Assembly (NCBI GenBank): GCA_963675365.2
Contig: CAXXVA010000002.1
Span: 310,001 to 374,000, forward strand
Length of the DNA stretch: 64,000 nucleotides
Direction: 5' to 3'
DNA from: CAXXOK01 sp963675365
Lineage (GTDB): Bacteria > Bacillota > Clostridia > Christensenellales > Aristaeellaceae
The stretch's first letter is position 1; the number at the start of each line of letters is the position of its first letter. A model generated the notes under the pieces. It made no database searches, was not told where the DNA came from, and worked only from the letters and a program-made list of their open reading frames with translations. Positions 1 to 8,588 of the stretch are shown piece by piece. The position numbers and the translations under genes were made by a program.

Positions 1-590
1 TTCTTGGCGGGATCGGGCGGCTGAGCGCCGGGTTTTTCCAAACCGAAGCCGCGCCTGTCCGCGTGTTTACCCCGGAAAGCCTGTGGATGGCCGCCGTTAC
101 CATCGGCGTCGGGCTTGCCGTATACCTGCTGCTGGTGCGCGGCTGGTTGAGCGAAAAAACGGAGAACGGCCGCGTGTACGTAGACCGCAAGCCCGCGTGG
201 CTGGATCTGGAGGACAGGGTATACCGTCCCGCGCTCAAAGGGCTGTTGGCGGCGGTCAGCGTTTGTTTCTGGGCGCTGTCCGCATTGCCGGAGCTTATGA
301 TCGCCGGCGGGCGGCGGATGCTTTTGCACGTGCGCGCCTGGCACGTGCCCATGCCCGGCGGCAACCGCTTCACGGCGGCTGTGGGCGGCTTTCTGAACGG
401 CATTGTGCTGGTGCTCAACAAAACCGTGCGCAGGAACAGCCCGCTGGAGATCGACTTCAGCTGCGTGCTTGCGGCGGGCAACGAGGAGCTCGGCCGCTCG
501 ATGCGGCGCGTTAAGCGCTCGATGAGTTATAGCCTGCTTTTATTCTGCGTGGGGCTGTTTCTGCTGTTGTTCTATTTGGTGTTATGGTAA
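1..590 (+). CDS. Proton-conducting membrane subunit, complex I/Mrp-like (5' truncated by window)
   Basis: The reading frame is open from the first bases of the window (codons begin at 3) to TAA at 590, so this is the C-terminal part of a longer gene. About 195 residues are visible. The segment begins with a hydrophobic stretch matching the last helices of the next gene's product. It then continues through a WLSEKTENGR-type loop, a helix, an RAWHVPMPGGNRFT motif, a DFSCVLAAGNEELGRSM motif and a final hydrophobic helix (LLLFCVGLFLLLFYL). The downstream protein has the same C-terminal layout almost residue for residue, so the two are tandem paralogues. By homology to that gene it would be a NuoL/NuoM/MrpD-like ion-translocating subunit in the membrane. 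The catalytic partners lie outside the window. The function is inferred from the paralogue. Confidence 0.75.
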   Translation, partial: LGGIGRLSAGFFQTEAAPVRVFTPESLWMAAVTIGVGLAVYLLLVRGWLSEKTENGRVYVDRKPAWLDLEDRVYRPALKGLLAAVSVCFWALSALPELMIAGGRRMLLHVRAWHVPMPGGNRFTAAVGGFLNGIVLVLNKTVRRNSPLEIDFSCVLAAGNEELGRSMRRVKRSMSYSLLLFCVGLFLLLFYLVLW

Positions 591-611
591 GGCACACAAG
601 GAGGGTCCGGT

Positions 612-2645
612 TTGCGCAATAATCTGCTGCTCGTCGTCGCGGTCGCACTGCCCCTGCTGGGGGCCGCGTTTGCGTACGGTCTCGGACGCAAACACGCGCG
701 GCATGCGCTGTGGAGCATGCTGATCACGTCCGCCGCAGCGCTTGCGCTGCTGTCGGCTGTGCTGTGGCAGGCCGTGCGCGAACAGAAAAGCGCGTTTGTC
801 AGCGGCAGCCTCTTTTCGGCTGGATTATCGCTCAGGGCGGACGGTTTCCGCGCCTTTTTCGCGTGGCTTTCGGCGCTGTTGTTCACGGCGTCGTCCATTT
901 ATTCGTTGTCCTGTTTCAAACCGGGCAAGCACGTTCCGCGCTATGCGTTTTTCACGCTGATCACGCTGTCCGCCGTGACGGGGCTGTTCCTGTCCGACCG
1001 GCTGCTGACGACCGTGATGTTTTTCGAGGTCATGTCGCTTTCAAGCTATCCGTGGGTCGCGCACGAGGAAACGCCCGAGGCCTTGCGCGCCGCGCAAAGC
1101 TACCTGTGGATCGCAATCATCGGCGGGCTTTGTATGCTGATGGGCATGCTGCTGCTCCCGGAGGCGCTTCTGTCGATGCATTATACGGGAACGCTGCCCG
1201 AGGGCGTCGACGCGTCCCGGCTGATGCTGCCGGCGATCCTGATGCTGATCGGCTTCGGGGCCAAGGCCGGGGCGTTCCCGCTGCACGTATGGCTGCCCAG
1301 AGCCTACCCGGCCGCGCCCGCGCCGGCGGCGGCGCTGCTGTCGGCGGTGCTGTCCAAGGCGGGTGTATTCGGCATTCTGATTTTATCCGTCAACGTCATG
1401 CGCGGCGTTCCCGCCTGGCACACGCTGGTCTTCTGGATCGGGATCGTGACCATGCTCGTGGGCGGGGTATGGGCGCTTTTATCGATGAACATCATGCGGG
1501 TGCTCGCGTGGTCGAGCATGAGCCAGATCGGGTTTATTCTGGTCGGCGCGGGGCTGTACGGGCTTCTATCGGCGCACGGGGGCGTCGCCGCACAGGGGCT
1601 GTTTTCGCACATGGTCAACCACTCGCTGTTTAAAATGATCCTGTTCCTGTGTGCGGGCGTCGCCGTACTCGGTGTGGGCAGGCGGCACCTGAACGACCTT
1701 CGCGGCTTCGGGCGCGGGAAGCCCCTGTTCCACATTGCCTTTCTGATGGGCATGCTCGGCGTCGCGGGCGTGCCGCTGTGGTCGGGATTTGTGAGCAAGT
1801 CCATGCTGCATGAAAGTCTTGTGGAATATATTCATCTGCTGCACGGCGGCGCGTGGCTGTATTCGGCCGCCGAGTGGCTGTTCATCCTCTCGGGCGGGCT
1901 GACGCTCGCCTATATGCTCAAGCTTTATATCTGCCTGTTCTGGGAGCGCCCGGAAACAACGCTGAATGCGCGCCGGCCGCTCCCGCGCGCGTCTATGGCC
2001 GTGATCTTGGTTCTTTCGGTTTTCCCGCTGCTGATGGGCGTTTTCCCGTCCGTTTTCATGGACGGACTTTCGCGTATCGGCGCGGGGTTTTTCGGAATCC
2101 ACGCGGAACCGTTCGCGGCGTTCAGCACGGAAAACCTGCTGGGCGCTGCGGAATCCATCGCGGTGGGGCTGATCGTGTACCTTGTGGTCATCCGCGGCCT
2201 GCTCAGCGAAAAAACTGAGGGCGGCCGCAGCTACATGAACCCCGTCCCCCCGCGCGTCAACCTGGAGGATATGCTTTACCGTCCGGCGCTTAAATTTGCC
2301 CAGGCGCTGGTTACCTGGGTCTCCTGGGCGGTGTCGATGCTGCCGGAAGCGCTGATCGCGCTTGGCCGCCGCTCGCTCCTGCATGTGCGCGCCTGGCGCG
2401 TGCCCATGCCCGGCGGGAACCGCTTTACTAACGCCCTGGGCGAGCTTTTAAACGGCGGCGCGGCGCTTTTAAACAAAACGCTGCTCAAAAACCACCCGTC
2501 TGCCATCGATTTCTCCTGTGCGCTTGCGGCGGGCAACGAGGAGCTTGGCCGCTCCATGAAGCGCCTGAAGCGCTCGCTGAGCTATAGTCTGCTATTGTTC
2601 TGTATCGGGCTATTCGCGCTTTTATTCTATTTGATCTTCTGGTAA
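612..2645 (+). CDS. NuoL/NuoM/MrpD-family proton-conducting transporter subunit
   Basis: This 677-residue polytopic protein has about 14 predicted helices. The conserved antiporter-like core is clear: FFEVMSLSSYPWV holds the helix-5 glutamate, GFGAKAGAFPLHVWLP the conserved channel lysine and HxWLP signature, and MVNHSLFKMILFLCAG the second lysine. The last ~170 residues form an extra domain shared with the upstream truncated paralogue (MPGGNRFTNALGELLNG, then a closing helix). It starts at TTG 612 behind AAGGAGGG, 21 nt after the upstream stop, so the two are one operon. Such subunits pump H+ or Na+ in complex I, Mrp antiporters or energy-converting hydrogenases. Which complex this belongs to cannot be told, because no redox subunit lies in the window. 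Confidence 0.85.
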   Translation: MRNNLLLVVAVALPLLGAAFAYGLGRKHARHALWSMLITSAAALALLSAVLWQAVREQKSAFVSGSLFSAGLSLRADGFRAFFAWLSALLFTASSIYSLSCFKPGKHVPRYAFFTLITLSAVTGLFLSDRLLTTVMFFEVMSLSSYPWVAHEETPEALRAAQSYLWIAIIGGLCMLMGMLLLPEALLSMHYTGTLPEGVDASRLMLPAILMLIGFGAKAGAFPLHVWLPRAYPAAPAPAAALLSAVLSKAGVFGILILSVNVMRGVPAWHTLVFWIGIVTMLVGGVWALLSMNIMRVLAWSSMSQIGFILVGAGLYGLLSAHGGVAAQGLFSHMVNHSLFKMILFLCAGVAVLGVGRRHLNDLRGFGRGKPLFHIAFLMGMLGVAGVPLWSGFVSKSMLHESLVEYIHLLHGGAWLYSAAEWLFILSGGLTLAYMLKLYICLFWERPETTLNARRPLPRASMAVILVLSVFPLLMGVFPSVFMDGLSRIGAGFFGIHAEPFAAFSTENLLGAAESIAVGLIVYLVVIRGLLSEKTEGGRSYMNPVPPRVNLEDMLYRPALKFAQALVTWVSWAVSMLPEALIALGRRSLLHVRAWRVPMPGGNRFTNALGELLNGGAALLNKTLLKNHPSAIDFSCALAAGNEELGRSMKRLKRSLSYSLLLFCIGLFALLFYLIFW

Positions 2646-2698
2646 ATCATTCCGTTTTTTCATTTGAAAACAGAAAAATGAATGCGCAAAAAAAGGAC

Positions 2699-2727
2699 TT
2701 GCGCTTTCAAGTGATGTATGCTATTAT
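2699..2727 (+). promoter_or_regulatory. Sigma-A promoter of the TetR/aldo-keto reductase operon
   Basis: TTGCGC (2699-2704) and TATTAT (2722-2727) are separated by exactly 17 bp. The start of transcription would fall inside the palindrome just downstream, as expected for a self-repressed TetR gene. Confidence 0.6.
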
Positions 2728-2730
2728 AAA

Positions 2731-2750
2731 CCTACCGACCGATAGGTAGG
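2731..2750. promoter_or_regulatory. Palindromic operator, probably for the adjacent TetR regulator
   Basis: CCTACCGACCGATAGGTAGG has perfect 6-bp arms (CCTACC/GGTAGG), and its 16-bp core TACCGACCGATAGGTA pairs at 6 of 8 positions per half. It lies at the expected transcription start, 40 bp before the TetR start codon. Autorepression is inferred. Confidence 0.6.
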
Positions 2751-2789
2751 TAAATATCGCGGCATCCGCTGCCGGGGAGCGCGCTTTTG

Positions 2790-3392
2790 ATGACGAAACA
2801 GAAAATACTCGATAACGCGCTGGCGCTTTTTATGGAAAAGGGTTACGAAGGCGCCAGCATGAGCGATATCGCCGCGGCCACGGGGATTCGAAAGGCGTCG
2901 CTGTATGCGCATTTCGACCGGAAACAGGATATATTTCAAGCGATCTTTGACGATATTCTTGCGGAGTACGCGGCGTTTATCCGCGCGCTGACGGAGGCCC
3001 GCGCGGGCGAAAACGCTTTGGCGCAGCTGGAGCGCATGTTTCAGGATTTTATTCTCTACTGCCATGAAAATATGAAAATGTATTTCTGGGACCGGTACTT
3101 CTATTTTCCGCCCGATTTCATGGCCGAAACCATGCAGCGGCAAACGCAGGAGACGCAAACGCTGTTTCTGGACGGTATCGCCGAATGTATGCGGCGCGGC
3201 ATGGAAGGCGGCAGCCTTCGCCGGCAAAACGCCGCGGACGCGGCGCTTGCGTATTACTACTTGATGATCGGCATTTCGATGTCCGTTAAACTGTACGACC
3301 GGGAAACGCTGCTGCACGATACGCGGGCCGCGTGGGGCGGCCTGCGGCGGGGCCTGGCGGCGGAACAGGACGCAAATAAGGAGAACGAATGA
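2790..3392 (+). CDS. TetR/AcrR-family transcriptional regulator
   Basis: This 200-residue protein has a TetR N-terminal helix-turn-helix (residues about 5-50: ILDNALALFMEKGYEGASM, then SDIAAATGIRKASLYAHFDRK). The C-terminal helical domain is typical of ligand-sensing TetR repressors (YYYLMIGISMSVKLYD near the end). The ATG at 2790 is preferred over the adjacent in-frame TTG because of the GGGGAG about 10 nt upstream. It overlaps the aldo/keto reductase gene by 4 nt (ATGA), so the two are translationally coupled. The palindrome at 2731-2750 is the likely autoregulatory site. The inducer is unknown and is plausibly the substrate of the reductase. Confidence 0.85.
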   Translation: MTKQKILDNALALFMEKGYEGASMSDIAAATGIRKASLYAHFDRKQDIFQAIFDDILAEYAAFIRALTEARAGENALAQLERMFQDFILYCHENMKMYFWDRYFYFPPDFMAETMQRQTQETQTLFLDGIAECMRRGMEGGSLRRQNAADAALAYYYLMIGISMSVKLYDRETLLHDTRAAWGGLRRGLAAEQDANKENE

Positions 3393-4390
3393 TGAATATG
3401 CAAAGAAAAACGCTGGGCAACAGCGGCATCAGCGTCAGTCCGCTGGGGCTTGGGTGCTGGGCGATCGGCGGGCTGTTCACGCTGTTTGGGCAGCCGGACG
3501 GCTGGGGCGCGGTGGACGATCAGGAATCCATCCGCGCCATACGCCGCGCGACGGAACTTGGCGTGAACTTTTTTGACACGGCGGACGCCTACGGCACCGG
3601 CCACAGCGAGGAAGTGCTGGGCAAAGCCCTCAAGGGCATGCGGCAGCACGCTGTGATCGCCACCAAAGGCGGCTTTGTGCACGACCGCGAAAAACGCGAG
3701 ATCTACGGCGAAAACACCTCGCCGGAGTATATCCGCCGCGCGCTGGAGGCGTCGCTCAAGCGGCTGGATACCGACTATATCGACCTGTACCAGATCCACA
3801 ACGGCGCCATCCCGCAGGAACAGGCAGCGCCGCTGTTTCACGAGCTTGACAAGCTGCAAAGCGAGGGAAAGCTGCGCGCCTACGGCTGGAGCACCTATGG
3901 AAAAGCGAATGTCGAAACATTCGCCAAACAGTCCAAAGGCGCGGTCATCCAGACCAAGGCCAACGTTTTCAGCTATGACGACGCGATGCACGCCGCCGTG
4001 GAAACACACGGGTTTGCCTGCCTGTGCAACACGCCGCTGGGCATGGGGTTTCTGTCCGGCAAGTTTACGGCGGACACGCGCTTTGGCGCGGACGACGTGC
4101 GCGGCTCGGCGTTTGACTGGACCGAGTATTTTGAAAACGGCAGACCCAAGCGCGCGTTTCTCCAAAAGATCGGCAGCATCCGTGATATTCTGCAAAGCGG
4201 CGGGCGTACGGCGGCGCAGGGTGCGCTTGCCTGGCTGTGGGCCAAAAGCGAGCTGAACATCCCCATTCCCGGGTTTAAAACCGTGAAACAGGCGGAAGAA
4301 AACGCGAGCGCGATGGCGTTTGGCCCGCTGAACGGCGCGCAGATGAACGAAATCGCCGCGCTGCTTGAGCGCGGCGAATCAAAAGATTAA
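3389..4390 (+). CDS. Aldo/keto reductase
   Basis: This 333-residue protein has the classical aldo/keto reductase TIM-barrel signatures. The N-terminal LGLGCWAIGG is followed by NFFDTADAYGTGHSEEVLGKAL, which holds the catalytic Asp and Tyr. The barrel lysine lies in VIATKGGF, and the histidine region in TDYIDLYQIHNG. The C-terminal cofactor loop is IPIPGFKTVKQAEENASAM. These enzymes reduce aldehydes and ketones with NAD(P)H in the cytoplasm. The start ATG 3389 overlaps the TetR stop and is preceded by AAGGAGAACGA. The substrate cannot be read from the sequence. Coexpression with a TetR regulator suggests an inducible detoxification or sugar-aldehyde role. The 3' end is 2 bp from the convergent nagA. 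Confidence 0.9.
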   Translation: MMNMQRKTLGNSGISVSPLGLGCWAIGGLFTLFGQPDGWGAVDDQESIRAIRRATELGVNFFDTADAYGTGHSEEVLGKALKGMRQHAVIATKGGFVHDREKREIYGENTSPEYIRRALEASLKRLDTDYIDLYQIHNGAIPQEQAAPLFHELDKLQSEGKLRAYGWSTYGKANVETFAKQSKGAVIQTKANVFSYDDAMHAAVETHGFACLCNTPLGMGFLSGKFTADTRFGADDVRGSAFDWTEYFENGRPKRAFLQKIGSIRDILQSGGRTAAQGALAWLWAKSELNIPIPGFKTVKQAEENASAMAFGPLNGAQMNEIAALLERGESKD

Positions 4391-4392
4391 GG

Positions 4393-5568
4393 CTACTGCG
4401 CGTCCGGACGCCGGTAAATCAGTTCCTGCCCCGCAAAACAGTACCGCACGTTCATGTGCTCGTCCAGCACCGTAAGGTCCGCGTCCAGGCCGACTGCGAC
4501 GCGGCCTTTTTGTTTGTCCAGCCCCATCAGCTTCGCCGGATTTTGGGTCAACGGCAGGATGGCCTTGTCGATCTGCAATCCCGTGAAATTCATGAAGTTG
4601 ATCAGCGCTTTTCGCAAGGTCAGGGTGCTTCCGGCGCGGGCGCTGCTGTGGGCTAGCTTTGCGTCGCCGTCCCGGACGACCACCTTGTTTTTGCCCAGCG
4701 TGAATACCCCGTCGCCCAAGCCCGTGGCCATCATGGAGTCCGATATGGCCACGAGCTTGTCGATGCCCTTAGCCTTGAGCATCAGCCGCACGATGGCGGG
4801 GTGCAGGTGCAGCCCGTCGCAGATGATCTCCGCATACGCGTCGCTTTCCAGCGCCGCGCCGATGATGCCGGGCTCGTGCCGGTCCATCGGCGCCATCGCG
4901 TTCATGGTGTGCACAAAGCTGTCGGCGCCAAGGTGCAGGCAGCTGACTGTCTGTTCGTAGCTCGCGCCCGAGTGCCCAAGCCCGATCCGCATCCCCTGGG
5001 ATACGATGTAATGCATCAGTGATTCCACGCCCTCGGCTTCCGGGGAAACGGTCATGCGCAGGCAAAGGTCTTCGGCCGCGGACAGAAAGCGCGCGACCAG
5101 CGCGGCGTCGCCCCGCACCAGAAACTTGCGGGGCATGGAGCCCCGGTAGTCGTCGGCGAGGAACGGCCCTTCCAGATGGCAGCCGAGGATTCTGGCGCCG
5201 CGCACCCGGTCGCGCGCCTTTACAATCCGCCGGATCGCCGCGAGGATATTCTGCTCCGTGTCGCAGACCAGCGTGGGCAGGAACCCCGTTACGCCTTCGG
5301 ACGCATAGAAAGCCGACAGCTTGATAAAGTCTTCTTCCGTCGCCGTATTGGCGTCCACCCGTACCGCGCCGTGCGTATGGATGTCAAGCATCCCGGGGAT
5401 CACCGTGCAGCCGGACGCGTCGATCGCCGTATCGTACCCGGAGAGCGCTTCGCCGATGCGATCGATCACCCCGCCGCGCAGGCCGATATCGCAGCGCTGA
5501 ATGCCTTCGGGCAGCACCACGGCAGCGCCCTGAATGACGGTCGGGGTCAAATTATGATGATCAGACAA
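4393..5568 (-). CDS. nagA: N-acetylglucosamine-6-phosphate deacetylase
   Basis: At 391 residues this is the usual length for NagA, which converts GlcNAc-6-P to glucosamine-6-P in amino-sugar and cell-wall recycling. Amidohydrolase features are PGMLDIHTHGA (metal-binding HxH), HLEGPFL, GLGHSGASYEQ, THTMNAM-like FVHTMNAMAPM, ICDGLHLHP and AISDSMMATG (catalytic Asp). The start is a TTG at 5566-5568, six nt after AAGGAG; the ATG slightly upstream is out of frame. It is the third gene of a minus-strand set behind the GGDEF-EAL gene and a small DUF7662-like gene. No nagB or GlcNAc transporter is adjacent. Confidence 0.93.
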   Translation of the reverse strand: MSDHHNLTPTVIQGAAVVLPEGIQRCDIGLRGGVIDRIGEALSGYDTAIDASGCTVIPGMLDIHTHGAVRVDANTATEEDFIKLSAFYASEGVTGFLPTLVCDTEQNILAAIRRIVKARDRVRGARILGCHLEGPFLADDYRGSMPRKFLVRGDAALVARFLSAAEDLCLRMTVSPEAEGVESLMHYIVSQGMRIGLGHSGASYEQTVSCLHLGADSFVHTMNAMAPMDRHEPGIIGAALESDAYAEIICDGLHLHPAIVRLMLKAKGIDKLVAISDSMMATGLGDGVFTLGKNKVVVRDGDAKLAHSSARAGSTLTLRKALINFMNFTGLQIDKAILPLTQNPAKLMGLDKQKGRVAVGLDADLTVLDEHMNVRYCFAGQELIYRRPDAQ

Positions 5569-5614
5569 TGCATACTCCTTATTCGCGGGAACGCCGTTTG
5601 GCGGTTGTTCAGGA

Positions 5615-5821
5615 TTATTCCTCCCGGATAAAAACGACGGTTTGCTCTTTCAGGGAAATTTTTCCGATCCGATAACCATATCCGGGCAGTTCCTTTTTGA
5701 AACTGAGAAAGCTGTGGTCAAGCGGGAACGCAAGGATTTCGCCGATCTCGGCAAAGCTGAGCGTTAGGCTCTGTTCGCCTGTCTTCCGCACATACTCCCA
5801 CAGGGGATCATATTTACTCAT
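5615..5821 (-). CDS. Small DUF7662-like protein
   Basis: This 68-residue protein begins MSKYDPLWEYVRKTGEQ and continues with LTLSFAEIGEIL. That layout (KYDPL..YL, then a TLSFAEIE-type helix) resembles the small DUF7662 family, recognised from memory and not searched. The C-terminal half is basic with beta-strand character (YRIGKISLKEQTVVFI). Its ATG overlaps the 3' end of the GGDEF-EAL gene by 8 nt, so translation is coupled. nagA follows after 46 nt. The function is unknown. The position suggests an accessory to the c-di-GMP enzyme. Confidence 0.65.
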   Translation of the reverse strand: MSKYDPLWEYVRKTGEQSLTLSFAEIGEILAFPLDHSFLSFKKELPGYGYRIGKISLKEQTVVFIREE

Positions 5822-8183
5822 TGCGTTTACCGGCGTCCTCTTCCACCGACGGCTTCAGGAACTCCGTTTCAAACGCGTCCGCCGGCATGGGGACGCCCAG
5901 ATAGTACCCCTGAATCTGGTCGCAGCCAAGGGTTTGCAGCAGTTCGAACTGCTGCTTGGTTTCCACGCCTTCGGCGATGGTCTGCAAATCCAGGGACTTG
6001 GCAAGCAGGACGATGGAGGTGACGATCTTGCGGCTGGATTCGTCGGTGGTGATCTTGTCGATCAGCGGCTTTGCGATCTTCAGCCGGTCAAACGACAGGA
6101 TGGTCAAGTAACCAAGCGAGGAGTATCCCGTGCCGAAATCGTCGATGGAGACGGTCAGCTGCTTGGTATTGAAATACTTCTTGATATTCCCCGCACTGTC
6201 CTCGTTGTCCATGGCGACGTTTTCGGTGATCTCGATATCGACCCACTTGAACGCCGCGTGGTGGCGCTTGATGGCCTCGTCCAGCACGTCAAAGCTTGAC
6301 GCCTGGTCGAATTGCTTGGGGGAGAAGTTGATGCCCATCCGCAGGTTCATGTGATAGGCGCGGTTCCACGCGGCAATCTGCCGGACGGCGTTTTCAATCA
6401 CCCAGTTGCCGATGGGGATGATCAGGTTTTGCTCCTCGGCGATCGGAACAAACTCGGCGGGGGATACGGGGCCGATGCCCGGGCAATCCCAGCGCAGCAG
6501 GGCTTCCATGCCGATGAGCTCGCGGTTGGCGATGCGAAACTGCGGCTGGAAGTGCAGGCGGAGATCCTTGTCGTAATCGGCGGTCCTGAGGTGATTGCCG
6601 ATCTGGGTTTTGCGGTTGATGGCCGTGCCGATGTCCCGGTAGGTCGCGATATGGCTGTCCGGTTTGGTCTCCTTGGCGTACTGCATGGCGATGTCGGCGT
6701 TGCGCAGCAGCGTGCTTCTGTCAACGGCGCATACGGGGTAGATGGAAATCCCGACGCTGACGGTGACGTTGAAGGTATATCCGTCGACATGGAACGGTTC
6801 TTTGCCGGTGGCGACTACTGTTTCGGCGGTCCGTATCACGTCTTCGTCTTCCTCCGTGCCTTTGAGGATGAATGCGAATTCATCGCCGCCAAGCCGCGCA
6901 AGCACGCCGGCGCCGCCAATCGCATTTCGTACGCGCCCGGCGTGCATGATCAGAATCTGATCGCCTGTAAAATGGCCGTAGGTATCGTTGATCCCCTTTA
7001 ATCCGTCCACGTTCCACAGGATCAGCCCGACCTTCTGTTCGTTTACCGCCGATTGGATGGCGGCGTTCAGCTTGTCCATAAAATAGCTGCGGTTATGCAG
7101 AGCGGTTAAGGAATCGTGCTGGTTTATGTATTTCAGGTCCTCGTTGCGCTGGAGCAGCTCGGCGTTTAAGGCTTTAAGGTCGTTTACCTTTTCCGATACC
7201 AGCTGCTCGAGTTTTTTATTCGTGTCGATCTCCCTGCTCAGGCGTTCCCGATTGGCGACAGATTTCTGAATATAGCTGCTCGCGCCTTCGTGAAATAAAA
7301 TGATGATAGAGTAAAAACCGATGTCCGCCGCTGTGAGCGTGCCTAAAAGGTAGATCAACGCCGGGCATATCAGCAGGATCAATCCTTTATGCAGGTTCCC
7401 GATGTTGGTATTGAGGTTTTCATTGGTATACACGGCGGGGTAGCGGATATAGTACAGCTTGACGGAGACGGCAATGGTGACGAGCGATGCCAGATAGGCG
7501 ATATCCACCAGCGAATCGGGCACGTAGAGGTTGTTTGAGTACAGGTGATAGTAGAACAGATCGACGGCCGCATAGACGAACACCCCGCTGATCAGGATTC
7601 GCAGGAATATCGGAAGCATGCCCCTGCGGATGGACAGATACCATATTCCTATCACGACGATCAGGAACAAGTCCATGCCGACGCTCAGCGAGTTCATAGC
7701 GCTGTAATCCAGCAGCAGCTCCATGCGGCTGAAGCTTCGGTGATACATCAGCGTCCAGATCATCCACAGGATCGCGGCGGAAAACGCCGCGCCGTCCAGG
7801 ACAAGCTGGATTGTATCCCATTTCCGCAGCCGGGAGTAGGCATACAGAAGCATCGCGGCGACCAGGCATACGTTGGTGCCGAAATACAGTACGTTCACTA
7901 GTATGTCAGCGCCCGGATCGGCGTCCAGCAGATGCGCGAGCATAAACCACAGCGTATCCGCCAACGCCCAAAACAGGATCGCCAGTCCCGCGAGGATGAA
8001 ATGGGGCCGGAACCGCTTGTTTTTGGACGTGAAGACGGCATGGAAAATCATCGCCGCGGCAAGCAAATCGCACACGGGCGCGAGCAGATCGGCCCAAAAG
8101 GAAAGCTGCAATAAGGCGGCGAGGGCATAGCAGAACAGCGCAAATAAGGCGATCAGGATAAACCGTATCGGTGATCTTATCAT
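5814..8183 (-). CDS. Membrane-bound GGDEF-EAL c-di-GMP enzyme
   Basis: The product is 789 residues from the ATG at 8183, which has GAGGAGG seven nt upstream. An ORF extension to 8273 lacks a ribosome site. The N-terminal ~300 residues carry eight or so hydrophobic helices forming a membrane sensor. A short coiled region (SREIDTNKKLEQLVSEKVND) leads to a GGDEF domain with intact LGGDEF at about residue 432. An EAL domain follows, with MEALLRW near residue 560, ITENVAM, DDFGTGYSSLGYL and EGVETKQQ. Both active sites look intact, so synthesis, hydrolysis or allosteric GTP sensing by GGDEF are all possible. It is the first gene of a coupled set with the DUF7662-like gene and nagA. Confidence 0.92.
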   Translation of the reverse strand: MIRSPIRFILIALFALFCYALAALLQLSFWADLLAPVCDLLAAAMIFHAVFTSKNKRFRPHFILAGLAILFWALADTLWFMLAHLLDADPGADILVNVLYFGTNVCLVAAMLLYAYSRLRKWDTIQLVLDGAAFSAAILWMIWTLMYHRSFSRMELLLDYSAMNSLSVGMDLFLIVVIGIWYLSIRRGMLPIFLRILISGVFVYAAVDLFYYHLYSNNLYVPDSLVDIAYLASLVTIAVSVKLYYIRYPAVYTNENLNTNIGNLHKGLILLICPALIYLLGTLTAADIGFYSIIILFHEGASSYIQKSVANRERLSREIDTNKKLEQLVSEKVNDLKALNAELLQRNEDLKYINQHDSLTALHNRSYFMDKLNAAIQSAVNEQKVGLILWNVDGLKGINDTYGHFTGDQILIMHAGRVRNAIGGAGVLARLGGDEFAFILKGTEEDEDVIRTAETVVATGKEPFHVDGYTFNVTVSVGISIYPVCAVDRSTLLRNADIAMQYAKETKPDSHIATYRDIGTAINRKTQIGNHLRTADYDKDLRLHFQPQFRIANRELIGMEALLRWDCPGIGPVSPAEFVPIAEEQNLIIPIGNWVIENAVRQIAAWNRAYHMNLRMGINFSPKQFDQASSFDVLDEAIKRHHAAFKWVDIEITENVAMDNEDSAGNIKKYFNTKQLTVSIDDFGTGYSSLGYLTILSFDRLKIAKPLIDKITTDESSRKIVTSIVLLAKSLDLQTIAEGVETKQQFELLQTLGCDQIQGYYLGVPMPADAFETEFLKPSVEEDAGKRNE

Positions 8184-8346
8184 TGCATGGCCTCCTCTGT
8201 GTTTCCGGTCCGCCCGGAGATAGAGAAGGAAGTTGCCAAAACCGCCCGGAAGCAGGCTGCGGTCGGGAGCCAAAACGGAGGATGTTGTAAAAGAATGGTA
8301 TCGGGAAGCGGTGGGATGCTATAATGTTTTGGATAACTTCAGCCAC

Positions 8347-8375
8347 AGTATACTATAATTTGCATAAATTTACAA
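8347..8375 (-). promoter_or_regulatory. Promoter of the GGDEF-EAL operon
   Basis: Read on the minus strand: TTGTAA (8375-8370), a 17-bp spacer, TATACT (8352-8347). It gives an untranslated leader of about 155 nt before the start at 8183. No riboswitch class was recognised in that leader. Confidence 0.6.
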
Positions 8376-8405
8376 CTATGAAGCGCGTCATATCGATAAA
8401 AATTG

Positions 8406-8420
8406 TGGTAATAATTACCA
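8406..8420. promoter_or_regulatory. Perfect palindrome upstream of the GGDEF-EAL promoter
   Basis: TGGTAATAATTACCA is a perfect 7+1+7 inverted repeat, about 30 bp upstream of the -35 box at 8375. It has the look of an activator or repressor site. The binding protein is unknown. The rest of the 8184-8588 gap shows no gene. Confidence 0.4.
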
Positions 8421-8588
8421 GCCTCGTGGCAGGAAAAGCTACTGTGGCGGCGGGTTTTCGCAAACCGCGTTCAATCTCCGGGCCGAATGACCCGCGCTGG
8501 GGCATGGGATATACGCGGCGTTCGCTTCCAGTTTTTTGTGAATATAAGCGGAGGAGAAACGCTCATTGCGGCCTCCCCGCACGCAGCC

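Noticed and set aside
2646..2698. Terminator after the proton-channel gene
   Set aside because: The GTTTTTTCATTTGAAAAC region is AT-rich and weakly symmetrical; no stable GC stem could be drawn.
8184..8346. Riboswitch in the ~155-nt leader of the GGDEF-EAL gene
   Set aside because: No known class signature was recognised; only the length is suggestive.
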